From Deltaproteobacteria bacterium (GTDB taxonomy: Bacteria; Myxococcota; UBA796; SXON01), in assembly GCA_947483545.1 (NCBI GenBank), contig CANKNP010000109.1, positions 1-13,788 on the forward strand: DNA of 13,788 nucleotides, in the 5' to 3' direction. Each line of letters begins with the position of its first letter. The stretch's first letter is position 1. Shown here in pieces: positions 1 to 6,822 of the stretch. The position numbers and the translations under genes were made by a program. The notes beneath the pieces are model-generated. The model was not told the origin of the DNA and did no database searches. It saw only the letters and a program-made list of their open reading frames with translations.

Positions 1-3000
1 CCCCCCCCCCGGCCCCGCCTCCGGTCCCATGTCGATCACGAAGTCCGCGTGTCGGATGATGTCCAGGTGATGCTCGACGATGATGACGGTGTGGCCCTTC
101 TCGACCAGCCGGTCGATCACCGTGACCAGCCGGGCGATGTCGCTCAAGTGCAGGCCCGTGGTCGGCTCGTCGAGCACGAAGATCGACGGCTCCGACCGAT
201 CCGCCAGACCGAGGGCCAGCTTGATGCGTTGGGCCTCGCCCCCCGAGAGATCCGTCGCCGGCTGTCCAAGCCGGACGTACCCGAGCCCGACCGCGTGCAG
301 CCCGACCAGCGCGCGTTGGATCGACCTGTGCTGCGCGAAGATCTCGATGGCGTCGTCCACCCGCAGGTCGAGCACATCCGCGATGGACAGGCCCTTCCAG
401 CGGGCGTCCAGCGTCTCGGGGGCGAACCGCCGGCCGTGGCAGGCCTCGCACTTCACCCAGACGTTCGACAAAAAGTGCATCTCCACCTGCTCGGAGCCGT
501 AGCCCTTGCACACCTCGCAGGATCCGGCGCCCCCGTTTGATGTGAAGTGGCTGTGGGTCCAACCTCGCTCTCGGGCCACGGGTGTTTGGGCGAACAGCTT
601 CCGCAGCGGGTCCATCACGCCCACGTAGGTGGCCGCCGACGACCGGGGGCTGCGGCCGATCGGCGTCTGGTCGATGACCTGCAGTGGCAGCAGCCCGTTG
701 GTCTCCCACGAGGGGAGGGTGACCTGCACCGGGCGCGGCTCGCCGTGCAGCTTTCCGACCATCAGGTCGAGGATCAGCGTGCTTTTGCCCGATCCGCTCA
801 CCCCCGTCACCACCGTCAGCGCCTTCGTGGGGATGTCCACGCTGACGTCTTTCAAACTGTGCCGGGTTGCCCCGCGGATCTGGATCGGCGGCCCGCCCTT
901 CCGCCGGGTCGTCGGCACGGGGATCGTGCGCTCGCCCTTGAGCCACGGGCCGGTCACGCTTGCGGGCCCGAGCGCGTTGGGCGGTCCGGACGCCAGCACC
1001 AGGCCGCCCCGCTCCCCGGCCTCTGGCCCGAGGTCGATCACCTGGTCCGCGTGCCGCATCGTCTCGAGATCGTGCTCGACGATGACCAGCGTATTGTCGA
1101 GCGCGCGGAGCCCTTCGAGCGTGCCGAGGAGCCGGGCTGTGTCGCGCGCGTGCAAGCCGATCGTCGGCTCGTCCAGCACGTAGATGACGCCGGTCAGCCC
1201 GCCGCCGAGCTGGGTTGCGAGCCGGATGCGCTGCGCCTCGCCCCCGGAGACGGTGTTCGCGCCGCGGTCGAGGCTCAAGTACCCGAGGCCCACGTTCTCC
1301 AGGAAGCCGAGCCGCGCCCGGATCTCTCGGAGCGGCTGGGCGGCGATCAGCGCCTGCTCCTCGTTGAGCCGCAGCTCGGCGAACCACGTGCGGGCCTCCG
1401 ACACCGTCTTGGCCGAGACCTCGTGGATCCCGGCCCCCCCGAACCGCACCGCCATGATCTCGGGCTTGAGCCGGGAGCCCTGGCACTTCTTGCAGTTCCA
1501 GATCTGGCTCTTGATCTCGATGCGGCCCATGCCATCGCAGGTGTTGCACGCCCCGAGGTAGTGGTTGAAGCTGAAGTGCCGGGGGGTCAACATCGTCTTG
1601 TGGATGAGCCCGTGGTCCGGGCATCGGGCGAGCGAACTGAGCGCGATGGGGGGTGGAGATCCCGCGATCCCCTTGACCGGTCTGGGCTGAAACCGCGCCA
1701 TGTTGCCGGCGTACCGGTACGCGGTGGTGACCGCCTCAACGACCCGGCTGCGCTCGACCGCCGCCGGGTCGAACCGGTCGATGACGAGGGTGGTGATCTT
1801 CGGTTGGTCCGTCAGCTCGAAGTCGCCCTTGCGACCGTCATAGCCCCGGGCGAACCCCGACTGTCGCAGGTCCGAAGCGGGCGTGGGCTCGGCGAGGGTG
1901 CAGAGCAGCCAGCCGGCGCCGGGGTTCTGCGCGACGAGGTGGGATGCGGCCTGCACCGGCGGGCGCGCGTAGATGGCCTGGCCACAGGTCGGACAATGCG
2001 GCAGGCCCAGGTTGGCCCACAACAAGCGGAAGTGATCCTGCAGCTCAGTGACCGTCGCGACGGTGCTGCGACCGCTGCCGCCAGACGTGCGCTGATCGAT
2101 CGCGATGGCGGGAGCGAGCCCGGTGATGCTGTCGATCGGCGCCCGTTCCAGCCGCCCGAGGAACCGCCGCGCGTAGGTGGACAAGCTCTCGACGTAGCGC
2201 CGCTGGCCTTCCGCGAAGATGGTGTCGAACGCGAGCGAGGTCTTTCCCGAGCCGGACGGCCCGGTGATGACGGTCATGCTCCCCCTAGGGATCGTGACGT
2301 CCACGCCGCGCAAGTTGTGGCACCTCGCCCCGCGGATGATGAGGTCGTGGCTCGGCGTTGGCCTCGGCGGTCGCGCGCTTGTCGCCGCAAAGCCGGCAGC
2401 CTTGCCGCCAAGCTCCGGGAGCGCGGCCAACACCAGGCCGGTCGGCGTCTGGGTCTTGGCGATCTGCTTCGGGGTGCCCGTCGCGAGGATCTGGCCGCCC
2501 CGAACCCCGCCTTCCGGACCGACCTCGATCACATGGTCCGCCACCTTCACGACGTCGGTGTTGTGCTCAATGATGAGCACGGTGTTCCCCGCGTCCACGA
2601 GGAGCTGGAGCGCGCCGATCAGCACGCGCACATCGGCAAAGTGAAGACCGGTGGTCGGCTCGTCGAGCAGGTAGACCGTGTTGCTGGTCGCTGGGCGTTG
2701 AAGCTCGGTCGCGAGCTTGAGCCGCTGGGCCTCGCCGCCGGAGAGGGTGGTCGCCCGCTGGCCGAGCGTCAGGTAGCCGAGGCCGACCTGATCGAGGGTG
2801 CTCAGGATTCGATGGATACGGGGGTTGACCGCCCAGAACGCGGCCGCCTCCGAGATCTGCATCTCCAGCACGTCGGCGATCGACTTGCCCCGGTAGAGCA
2901 CTTCGAGCGTCTGGGCGTTGAACCTGCGCGTGCCGCACGTCTCGCAGGGCACTTCGACGTCGGCCAGAAAGTGCATCGCGATGGTGCGAACTCCGGCGCC

Positions 3001-4923
3001 TTCACAGCCATCGCAGCGTCCGCCTGCCACGTTGAAGCTGAACTGCCCCTTTTTGTAGCCCCGCGCTCGAGATTCGGGCAATGCCGCGTAGAGATCCCGG
3101 ATCAGATCCCACACGCCCGAGTAGGTCCCGGGGTTGGACCGCGGCGTCCGGCCGATCGGCGTCTGCGCGATCTCGATCACCTTGTCGGGCAACGTGCCAG
3201 TGCAGGTCATGATGCCATGCTGGGATGCCGCGTTTCCTTCGAGGTGTGGCTGCAGCACATCGAACATCAGCGTGGACTTGCCGGAGCCGGAGACCCCGGT
3301 GAACACCGTCAGACACCCCAGCGGGATCTCCAGCTTGTCCCCACGTAAGTTGTGGACCTTCGCCCCCTTGATGGTGATCGTGCCCTTGCCGACGCTCTTG
3401 GCCGTTCGGAGCTGCTTCGGGAGCGGGATCACGTCTTCGTCGCGGAGATGCCGGGCAGTCGGAGACTCGACCGTCAGGAAGCTGGCGGGCGGGCCGGAGG
3501 CCAAGAGGAAGCCGCCCATGATCCCGGCACCGGGGCCGATGTCCACGAGGTGATCGGCCATCTCCATCGTCTCGCGGTCGTGCTCGACGATGAGCAGGGT
3601 GTTTCCCTGGTCCCGAAGCACCCCGAGCGCCTGGAGCAGCCGCCGATTGTCACGCGGGTGCAGGCCGATGCTCGGCTCGTCGAGCACGTAGGTCACACCT
3701 TGCAGGCCGCTCCCGACACACGCCGCGAGCCGGATGCGTTGGGCCTCCCCGCCGGACAATGTGTTCGCCCGCCGGTCGAGTGTCAGGTACCCGAGGCCGA
3801 CCTGTTGCAAGAAGCCCATGCGCTCGCGGATCTCCTTGACGACGCCTTCGCCGAGCAGGATCTCGTTGCCTTCCAGCGCCACTGCGGAGAAGAACGCGTA
3901 GGCGTCCTCGACGCTCATGCACGTCGCCTCATCGATGTGTTTGCCTCGAAAGGCCACCGCCAACGCGACGGCGTTCAGCCTTCGCCCAGTGCATTCCGGA
4001 CACACCCTTCGTGAGGCAGCGTCGCTGTCTGACGGCGCCGGCACGACCAGCCCACGCACGTCGATCACCTCGCCGATACCGTTGCACGTGGAACACGCCC
4101 CCTGCGGCGCGTTGAACGAGAACAGCCGCGGCTCCAGCTCCGGGATCGAGATCCCGTGCTCCGGGCACGTGCGCTCGACCGCGTGGACCGAGTGAACATC
4201 GGGCTCTCCAGGCACCAGCAGACAGACGACGCCCCCGGCCAGCCGAAGCGCCCGCTGGATCGACTCGACCAGCCGGGCCCTGTCTTGGTGCAGACATACA
4301 AGCCGGTCCACCACCAGCTCCAGCGTGTGTTTCTCGTACCGCGCGATCTCAAGCGGCTCTTCGATGAGCTTGATCTCGCCGTCCACCCGCGCCCGAACCC
4401 AGCCCTCCTTGCGCCACTGCTCCCACTCCTCCCGGTACTCGCCTTTGCGGTCCCGCACCATTGGCGCCAGCACGATGATCCGCTCGCCTTCGTGCTCAGA
4501 GAGCCATCGGTCGGCCAGCTCCCCCGGGCTCTGCCGCGAGATCGCGCGGTCACACTTCGGGCAATGCGGCGTTCCCAACCGCGCGAACAAGAGCCGCAGG
4601 TGGTCGTAGACCTCCGTGACGGTGCCCACCGTCGAGCGCGGGTTGCGGTTGACCGTCTTCTGGTCGATGGAGAGCGTGGGCGAGAGCCCCTCCACCCGGT
4701 CCACCTTGGGGCGCTCCATCTGTCCGAGGAATTGCCGGGCGTAGGGCGACAACGACTCCATGAACCGGCGCTGACCCTCCTGGTAGATCGTGTCGAACGC
4801 CAACGACGACTTGCCAGAGCCCGACACCCCGGTGATGACGACGAGGGAATCGCGCGGGAGATCGAGCGAAATCCCGCGCAGATTGTGCTCGCGGGCGTTG
4901 TGGACGGTAAGGCGATCGGCCAT
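1..4923 (-). CDS. uvrA: Tandem (double-length) excinuclease ABC subunit A, 3' end missing at window edge
   Basis: DNA damage recognition ATPase of nucleotide excision repair, which loads UvrB on lesions. The reading frame is open for 1641 codons from ATG 4921-4923 with no stop; the next in-frame upstream stop is at 4966-4968. An ordinary UvrA is about 940 aa, so this is two UvrAs fused head to tail. Half 1 (residues 1 to ~841): Walker A GVSGSGKS at 32-39, CPKC 121-124, CPEH 253-256, zinc cysteines 277/280/308/311, LSGGEAQR 389-396, Walker B Asp-Glu 415-416; second cassette Walker A 543-550, zinc finger C637-X2-C-X19-C-X2-C663, LSGGEAQR 727-734, Asp-Glu 754-755. A Pro/Ala-rich linker spans ~842-858. 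Half 2: Walker A GPSGSGKT 888-895, cysteines 977/980 and 1126/1129/1144/1147, VSGGEAQR 1225-1232, Asp-Glu 1251-1252; second cassette Walker A 1374-1381, zinc finger C1469-X2-C-X19-C-X2-C1495, LSGGEAQR 1559-1566, Asp-Glu 1585-1586. All four ATPase sites look intact. The visible end lies in the conserved Gly-rich motif near the normal UvrA C-terminus, so probably only a few dozen codons are missing. Chlamydia encodes a similarly doubled UvrA. Confidence 0.95.
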   Translation of the reverse strand, partial: MADRLTVHNAREHNLRGISLDLPRDSLVVITGVSGSGKSSLAFDTIYQEGQRRFMESLSPYARQFLGQMERPKVDRVEGLSPTLSIDQKTVNRNPRSTVGTVTEVYDHLRLLFARLGTPHCPKCDRAISRQSPGELADRWLSEHEGERIIVLAPMVRDRKGEYREEWEQWRKEGWVRARVDGEIKLIEEPLEIARYEKHTLELVVDRLVCLHQDRARLVESIQRALRLAGGVVCLLVPGEPDVHSVHAVERTCPEHGISIPELEPRLFSFNAPQGACSTCNGIGEVIDVRGLVVPAPSDSDAASRRVCPECTGRRLNAVALAVAFRGKHIDEATCMSVEDAYAFFSAVALEGNEILLGEGVVKEIRERMGFLQQVGLGYLTLDRRANTLSGGEAQRIRLAACVGSGLQGVTYVLDEPSIGLHPRDNRRLLQALGVLRDQGNTLLIVEHDRETMEMADHLVDIGPGAGIMGGFLLASGPPASFLTVESPTARHLRDEDVIPLPKQLRTAKSVGKGTITIKGAKVHNLRGDKLEIPLGCLTVFTGVSGSGKSTLMFDVLQPHLEGNAASQHGIMTCTGTLPDKVIEIAQTPIGRTPRSNPGTYSGVWDLIRDLYAALPESRARGYKKGQFSFNVAGGRCDGCEGAGVRTIAMHFLADVEVPCETCGTRRFNAQTLEVLYRGKSIADVLEMQISEAAAFWAVNPRIHRILSTLDQVGLGYLTLGQRATTLSGGEAQRLKLATELQRPATSNTVYLLDEPTTGLHFADVRVLIGALQLLVDAGNTVLIIEHNTDVVKVADHVIEVGPEGGVRGGQILATGTPKQIAKTQTPTGLVLAALPELGGKAAGFAATSARPPRPTPSHDLIIRGARCHNLRGVDVTIPRGSMTVITGPSGSGKTSLAFDTIFAEGQRRYVESLSTYARRFLGRLERAPIDSITGLAPAIAIDQRTSGGSGRSTVATVTELQDHFRLLWANLGLPHCPTCGQAIYARPPVQAASHLVAQNPGAGWLLCTLAEPTPASDLRQSGFARGYDGRKGDFELTDQPKITTLVIDRFDPAAVERSRVVEAVTTAYRYAGNMARFQPRPVKGIAGSPPPIALSSLARCPDHGLIHKTMLTPRHFSFNHYLGACNTCDGMGRIEIKSQIWNCKKCQGSRLKPEIMAVRFGGAGIHEVSAKTVSEARTWFAELRLNEEQALIAAQPLREIRARLGFLENVGLGYLSLDRGANTVSGGEAQRIRLATQLGGGLTGVIYVLDEPTIGLHARDTARLLGTLEGLRALDNTLVIVEHDLETMRHADQVIDLGPEAGERGGLVLASGPPNALGPASVTGPWLKGERTIPVPTTRRKGGPPIQIRGATRHSLKDVSVDIPTKALTVVTGVSGSGKSTLILDLMVGKLHGEPRPVQVTLPSWETNGLLPLQVIDQTPIGRSPRSSAATYVGVMDPLRKLFAQTPVARERGWTHSHFTSNGGAGSCEVCKGYGSEQVEMHFLSNVWVKCEACHGRRFAPETLDARWKGLSIADVLDLRVDDAIEIFAQHRSIQRALVGLHAVGLGYVRLGQPATDLSGGEAQRIKLALGLADRSEPSIFVLDEPTTGLHLSDIARLVTVIDRLVEKGHTVIIVEHHLDIIRHADFVIDMGPEAGPGGG

Positions 4924-4953
4924 GGCCCGCCGGGTAACGAGCGGCGGCAGGGT

Positions 4954-4970
4954 TTGCACATCTGTTCAGT
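4954..4970 (-). promoter_or_regulatory. Candidate LexA (SOS) operator upstream of uvrA
   Basis: Read on the plus strand, TTGCACATCTGTTCAGT matches the Myxococcus xanthus LexA-binding motif as I recall it (CTRHAMRYBYGTTCAGS) at 15 of 17 positions, failing only at the two outermost bases. It lies 30 nt upstream of the uvrA ATG, a sensible position for a repressor site over the promoter or early leader. uvrA is a classic SOS gene in many bacteria. The motif is degenerate and quoted from memory, so the assignment is moderate. I could not fix a convincing -35/-10 pair around it. Confidence 0.45.
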
Positions 4971-5073
4971 AGGGAAAGTTTCGGGCGGCTCGCTCCCACC
5001 GCAGCGCCGTCGCCCCGGGCCGGGGACGCCGCGGATCATCGGGCGGGCGGGCGGAGGTCTGAACTTTGTGGTT

Positions 5074-5126
5074 CCCCCTCCCCCATCCGGGCCCTCCGGG
5101 GGGAGGTGCCCGAAGGGCGGAGGGGG
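5074..5126. repeat. Nested, mutually exclusive GC-rich inverted repeats
   Basis: CCTCCCCC at 5077-5084 is the exact reverse complement of 5099-5106. The overlapping CCCCCTCC at 5074-5081 is the exact reverse complement of 5119-5126. The two pairings share bases on the left arm and cannot form together. Between them sits a small hairpin with a GAA loop (GCCC 5108-5111 with GGGC 5115-5118). No T-run follows on either strand, so this is not a standard terminator. It may be an intergenic palindromic element or RNA structure in a long uvrA leader. Confidence 0.5.
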
Positions 5127-5172
5127 GCTGGCTCGAAAGTCCCGCTCGTCGAAAACCGCCCTCGATGGCGGT

Positions 5173-5402
5173 GATGGCCGTCACCCAGGTCGAAGACCGC
5201 GCGGGTGGCGAACACTTCGGGGGGGATGACCGCCACCGAGGGCGAAGACGACGCCGGTGGCGAACACTTCGGGGGAGAGGACCGCCACCGAGGGTCAATT
5301 GGACGCCGGTGGCGAACAGTTCCGGGGTGGTGACCGCCACCGGGGGCAAAGACGACGCCGGTGGCGAACTGGCGAGCGACCTTGGCGACGACCGCCAGGG
5401 GT
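5173..5402. repeat. 52-bp tandem repeat array with internal inverted arms, about 4 copies
   Basis: The anchor GGTGGCGAAC starts at 5204, 5256, 5308 and 5360, exactly 52 bp apart each time. A partial earlier copy begins near 5173. The unit is roughly GGTGGCGAACACTTCGGGG, then a variable 3-6 nt, then GACCGCCACCGAGGGC, then AAAGACGACGCC. The last copy is degenerate, with about 6 extra bases. Each unit carries CGCCACCG, and the start of the next carries CGGTGGCG, its exact reverse complement, so the array can fold into a series of 8-bp stems with 16-nt loops. Since 52 is not a multiple of three, the repeat is not built for coding. Copies differ at several positions, which indicates an old array. 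Confidence 0.85.
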
Positions 5403-5445
5403 CTCGAAGTTGCAGGGCCCCGGCGCGTACTCGTGCGTCGGGGCG

Positions 5446-5483
5446 GTGGTGACCGTCACCGGGGCCAAAGACGACGCGGGGGG
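5446..5483. repeat. Detached partial copy of the 52-bp repeat
   Basis: The stretch TGGTGACCGTCACCGGGG followed by CCAAAGACGACGC closely matches the second half of the 52-bp unit seen at 5330-5359. It is out of register with the main array, with about 45 nt of unrelated sequence between. It may be a relic copy left after an insertion or deletion, or an independent copy of a dispersed element. Confidence 0.6.
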
Positions 5484-5698
5484 TTGCCCGACCGGTGCGT
5501 TCTCTTCTGTTGGGCGGCTTGCTCGCGGGACGGACAACACCCACGCAGGTCTGGCGCTGAAATCCCCAGCGGGTCCCGCCCGCTCGGTTCGCAGCGGCGC
5601 CCGGCGGCCCGGGCGGGCGGCCTTCGGATGGTCCCAAGCCGCCCCAAAGGGTTCCAACACCGTTGCCATGTGGCCCGAGGCCGGGGCTCAGGTGCTGG

Positions 5699-6739
5699 TC
5701 AAGGGCTCGATCTCGCGAGGCGGAAGCCTAGGCTGCCGACGGACGCCGGGAAGTCTCCGTTCCGGCCCGCGACGCGCTCGGAGGGGCCACTGCCATACCA
5801 GGTGCCGCCGCGATGCACACGGAACGAGCCCGAGTCGGCACCCGTCGGGTCCGTCTGGGCCGCGGCTCCCGCCTCGTAATCCGGCCACTCGCCAGGATCA
5901 TTCGCCCAGTCGTTCGTCAACTCCCAAACGTTCCCCGACATGTCGTAGAGCCCGTACGCGTTCTGGAACAGAGTCGCAACTTCGTTCTTTTGCGACCCGC
6001 TGTTGCCCGAATACCACGCGACGTCCCCGAGCGTGTCCGAACCAGAGTAGTCGTAGTCCTGCCCGCCCCGCGCGGCATACTCCCACTCCGCCTCGGTGGG
6101 CATGCGATACCCCGGGCAATCGTAGATCGTGTAGGGAGACCCATCGTAGTCGCCCGCCACGTCGGCCCAGAGGGTGCCCTCCCAGAGGATGCCCTCGTAG
6201 CAAGGGGTCAGGCTCTCCGCCTCCGACAGCGCGTTGGCGTACATCGCCACGTCGTGCCAACTCACGTACTCGACGGGGTAGCTGTCACCGGCGTCGTAGC
6301 TCGAGGGGTTCCGATCCTCCGCGGCGGTCCACGCCTCCCATTGCGCCTCGGTCGCCTCGGTCTCGCCGATCCAGAAGTCGTGCGTGAAGGTCACGTCGTG
6401 GTCGGTGTAGTCTCCGGCCGAATCCCCCGCGCTGCCCATCGGAAAATCGTCCGGGTCGGTCGCCGCGTGGATGGCGATCATGCGGATGTTGAAGGTGGGG
6501 ACGGTGAAGTCTGCGATCGGCGCGTCGGTGTCGGTGTCCGAATCGGTGTCGGTGTCGGTGTCGCTGTCGCTGTCGCTGTCGCTGTCGGCGTCCGCGTCCG
6601 AATCGGTGTCCGAATCGGTGTCCGAATCCGCCGAATCCGCCGTCGCCGAATCCTCCTCGTGCGCGCTCTGCCAATTCTCCATGTCCTGCTTGGTGAGCAG
6701 CACGCACGCGGGAAGGAGCAGGACGGCGAGGCGTAGCAT
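5699..6739 (-). CDS. FGE-sulfatase-fold (SUMF1/EgtB/PvdO-like) lipoprotein on an Asp/Ser/Thr stalk
   Basis: 346 aa from ATG 6737-6739. I chose this start because it gives a short hydrophobic signal with lipobox LPAC (Cys12). An upstream TTG at 6835 would add 32 unrelated residues and overlap the preceding gene. Residues ~31-72 are an almost pure Asp/Ser/Thr/Ala stalk, predicted to be extended and acidic. From ~85 the FGE-sulfatase (formylglycine-generating enzyme) fold follows: MGS near 101, ETEATEAQW 127-134, PVEYVSWHDV ~155-164, YRMPTEAEWEYAARGG 211-226, GLYDMSGNVWEL 263-274, RVHRGGTWY 307-315, and a C-terminal LGFRLAR. Cys180 and Cys208 probably form a disulfide. The cysteine pair that does the oxidation in true FGE, expected shortly after the RGGTWY segment, is absent (GSGPSERVAGRN). 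It is therefore probably a binding or structural member, not a sulfatase activator. It starts 83 nt after the EF-hand lipoprotein gene and is probably co-transcribed with it. Ligand unknown. Confidence 0.9.
   Translation of the reverse strand: MLRLAVLLLPACVLLTKQDMENWQSAHEEDSATADSADSDTDSDTDSDADADSDSDSDSDTDTDTDSDTDTDAPIADFTVPTFNIRMIAIHAATDPDDFPMGSAGDSAGDYTDHDVTFTHDFWIGETEATEAQWEAWTAAEDRNPSSYDAGDSYPVEYVSWHDVAMYANALSEAESLTPCYEGILWEGTLWADVAGDYDGSPYTIYDCPGYRMPTEAEWEYAARGGQDYDYSGSDTLGDVAWYSGNSGSQKNEVATLFQNAYGLYDMSGNVWELTNDWANDPGEWPDYEAGAAAQTDPTGADSGSFRVHRGGTWYGSGPSERVAGRNGDFPASVGSLGFRLARSSP
6515..6655 (-). repeat. Coding hexanucleotide-type repeat (Ser-Asp/Thr-Asp stalk)
   Basis: On the plus strand this is a run of GGTGTC, GCTGTC and GGTGTCCGAATC units, encoding alternating Asp with Ser or Thr in the lipoprotein stalk. 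Units are 3 or 6 nt in phase with codons, so gain or loss of copies would change stalk length without a frameshift. Several blocks are identical (the GTCCGAATC group recurs three times near 6600-6630), consistent with recent slippage. Confidence 0.8.
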
Positions 6740-6822
6740 GGCGGGTCCGGGTCGTTGGAGGCATCTTGGGAACGGCGCGGGAGAGCGCAGACGCGGGTGC
6801 GTAATGTCCGACGAACATGGTG

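Larger units (their letters stand above)
4924..5698. other. 775-nt gene-free region between uvrA and the FGE-fold lipoprotein gene
   Basis: No credible protein is encoded here; open frames in it are low-complexity Arg/Pro/Gly strings shifted by the repeats. It holds the candidate LexA box, a near-perfect palindrome at 5013-5025 (CCCC GGG CCGGGG type), nested hairpins at 5074-5126, the 52-bp repeat array at about 5173-5402 with a detached copy at about 5446-5483, and a G+C-only stretch around 5595-5622 that can fold on itself. That last stretch, about 80-100 nt beyond the stop of the lipoprotein gene, could help end its transcript. I see no tRNA or other recognisable RNA gene. The uvrA promoter must lie in the part nearest 4924. 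Confidence 0.7.

Noticed and set aside
547..3348. 933-codon open frame on the plus strand
   Set aside because: It is the exact antisense frame of uvrA. Its composition is Arg/Pro/Gly/Ala-rich and shows no domain, while the minus strand shows all UvrA motifs. Long antisense frames are expected in GC-rich genes.
5173..5402. 52-bp repeat as a CRISPR array
   Set aside because: Nearly the whole unit is repeated, leaving no unique 30-nt spacers, the copies are degenerate, and no cas gene is nearby.
4065..5637. Minus-strand open frames overlapping the uvrA start and the intergenic repeats
   Set aside because: Low-complexity Arg/Ser/Pro translations without known motifs. They cross the 52-bp repeat, which shifts frame at each copy, and overlap the well-supported uvrA frame.
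5257..6736. Plus-strand open frames of 300-376 codons over the lipoprotein gene
   Set aside because: Antisense shadows of the FGE-fold gene with Arg/Val/Gly-rich sequence produced by the GTC/GTG repeat.
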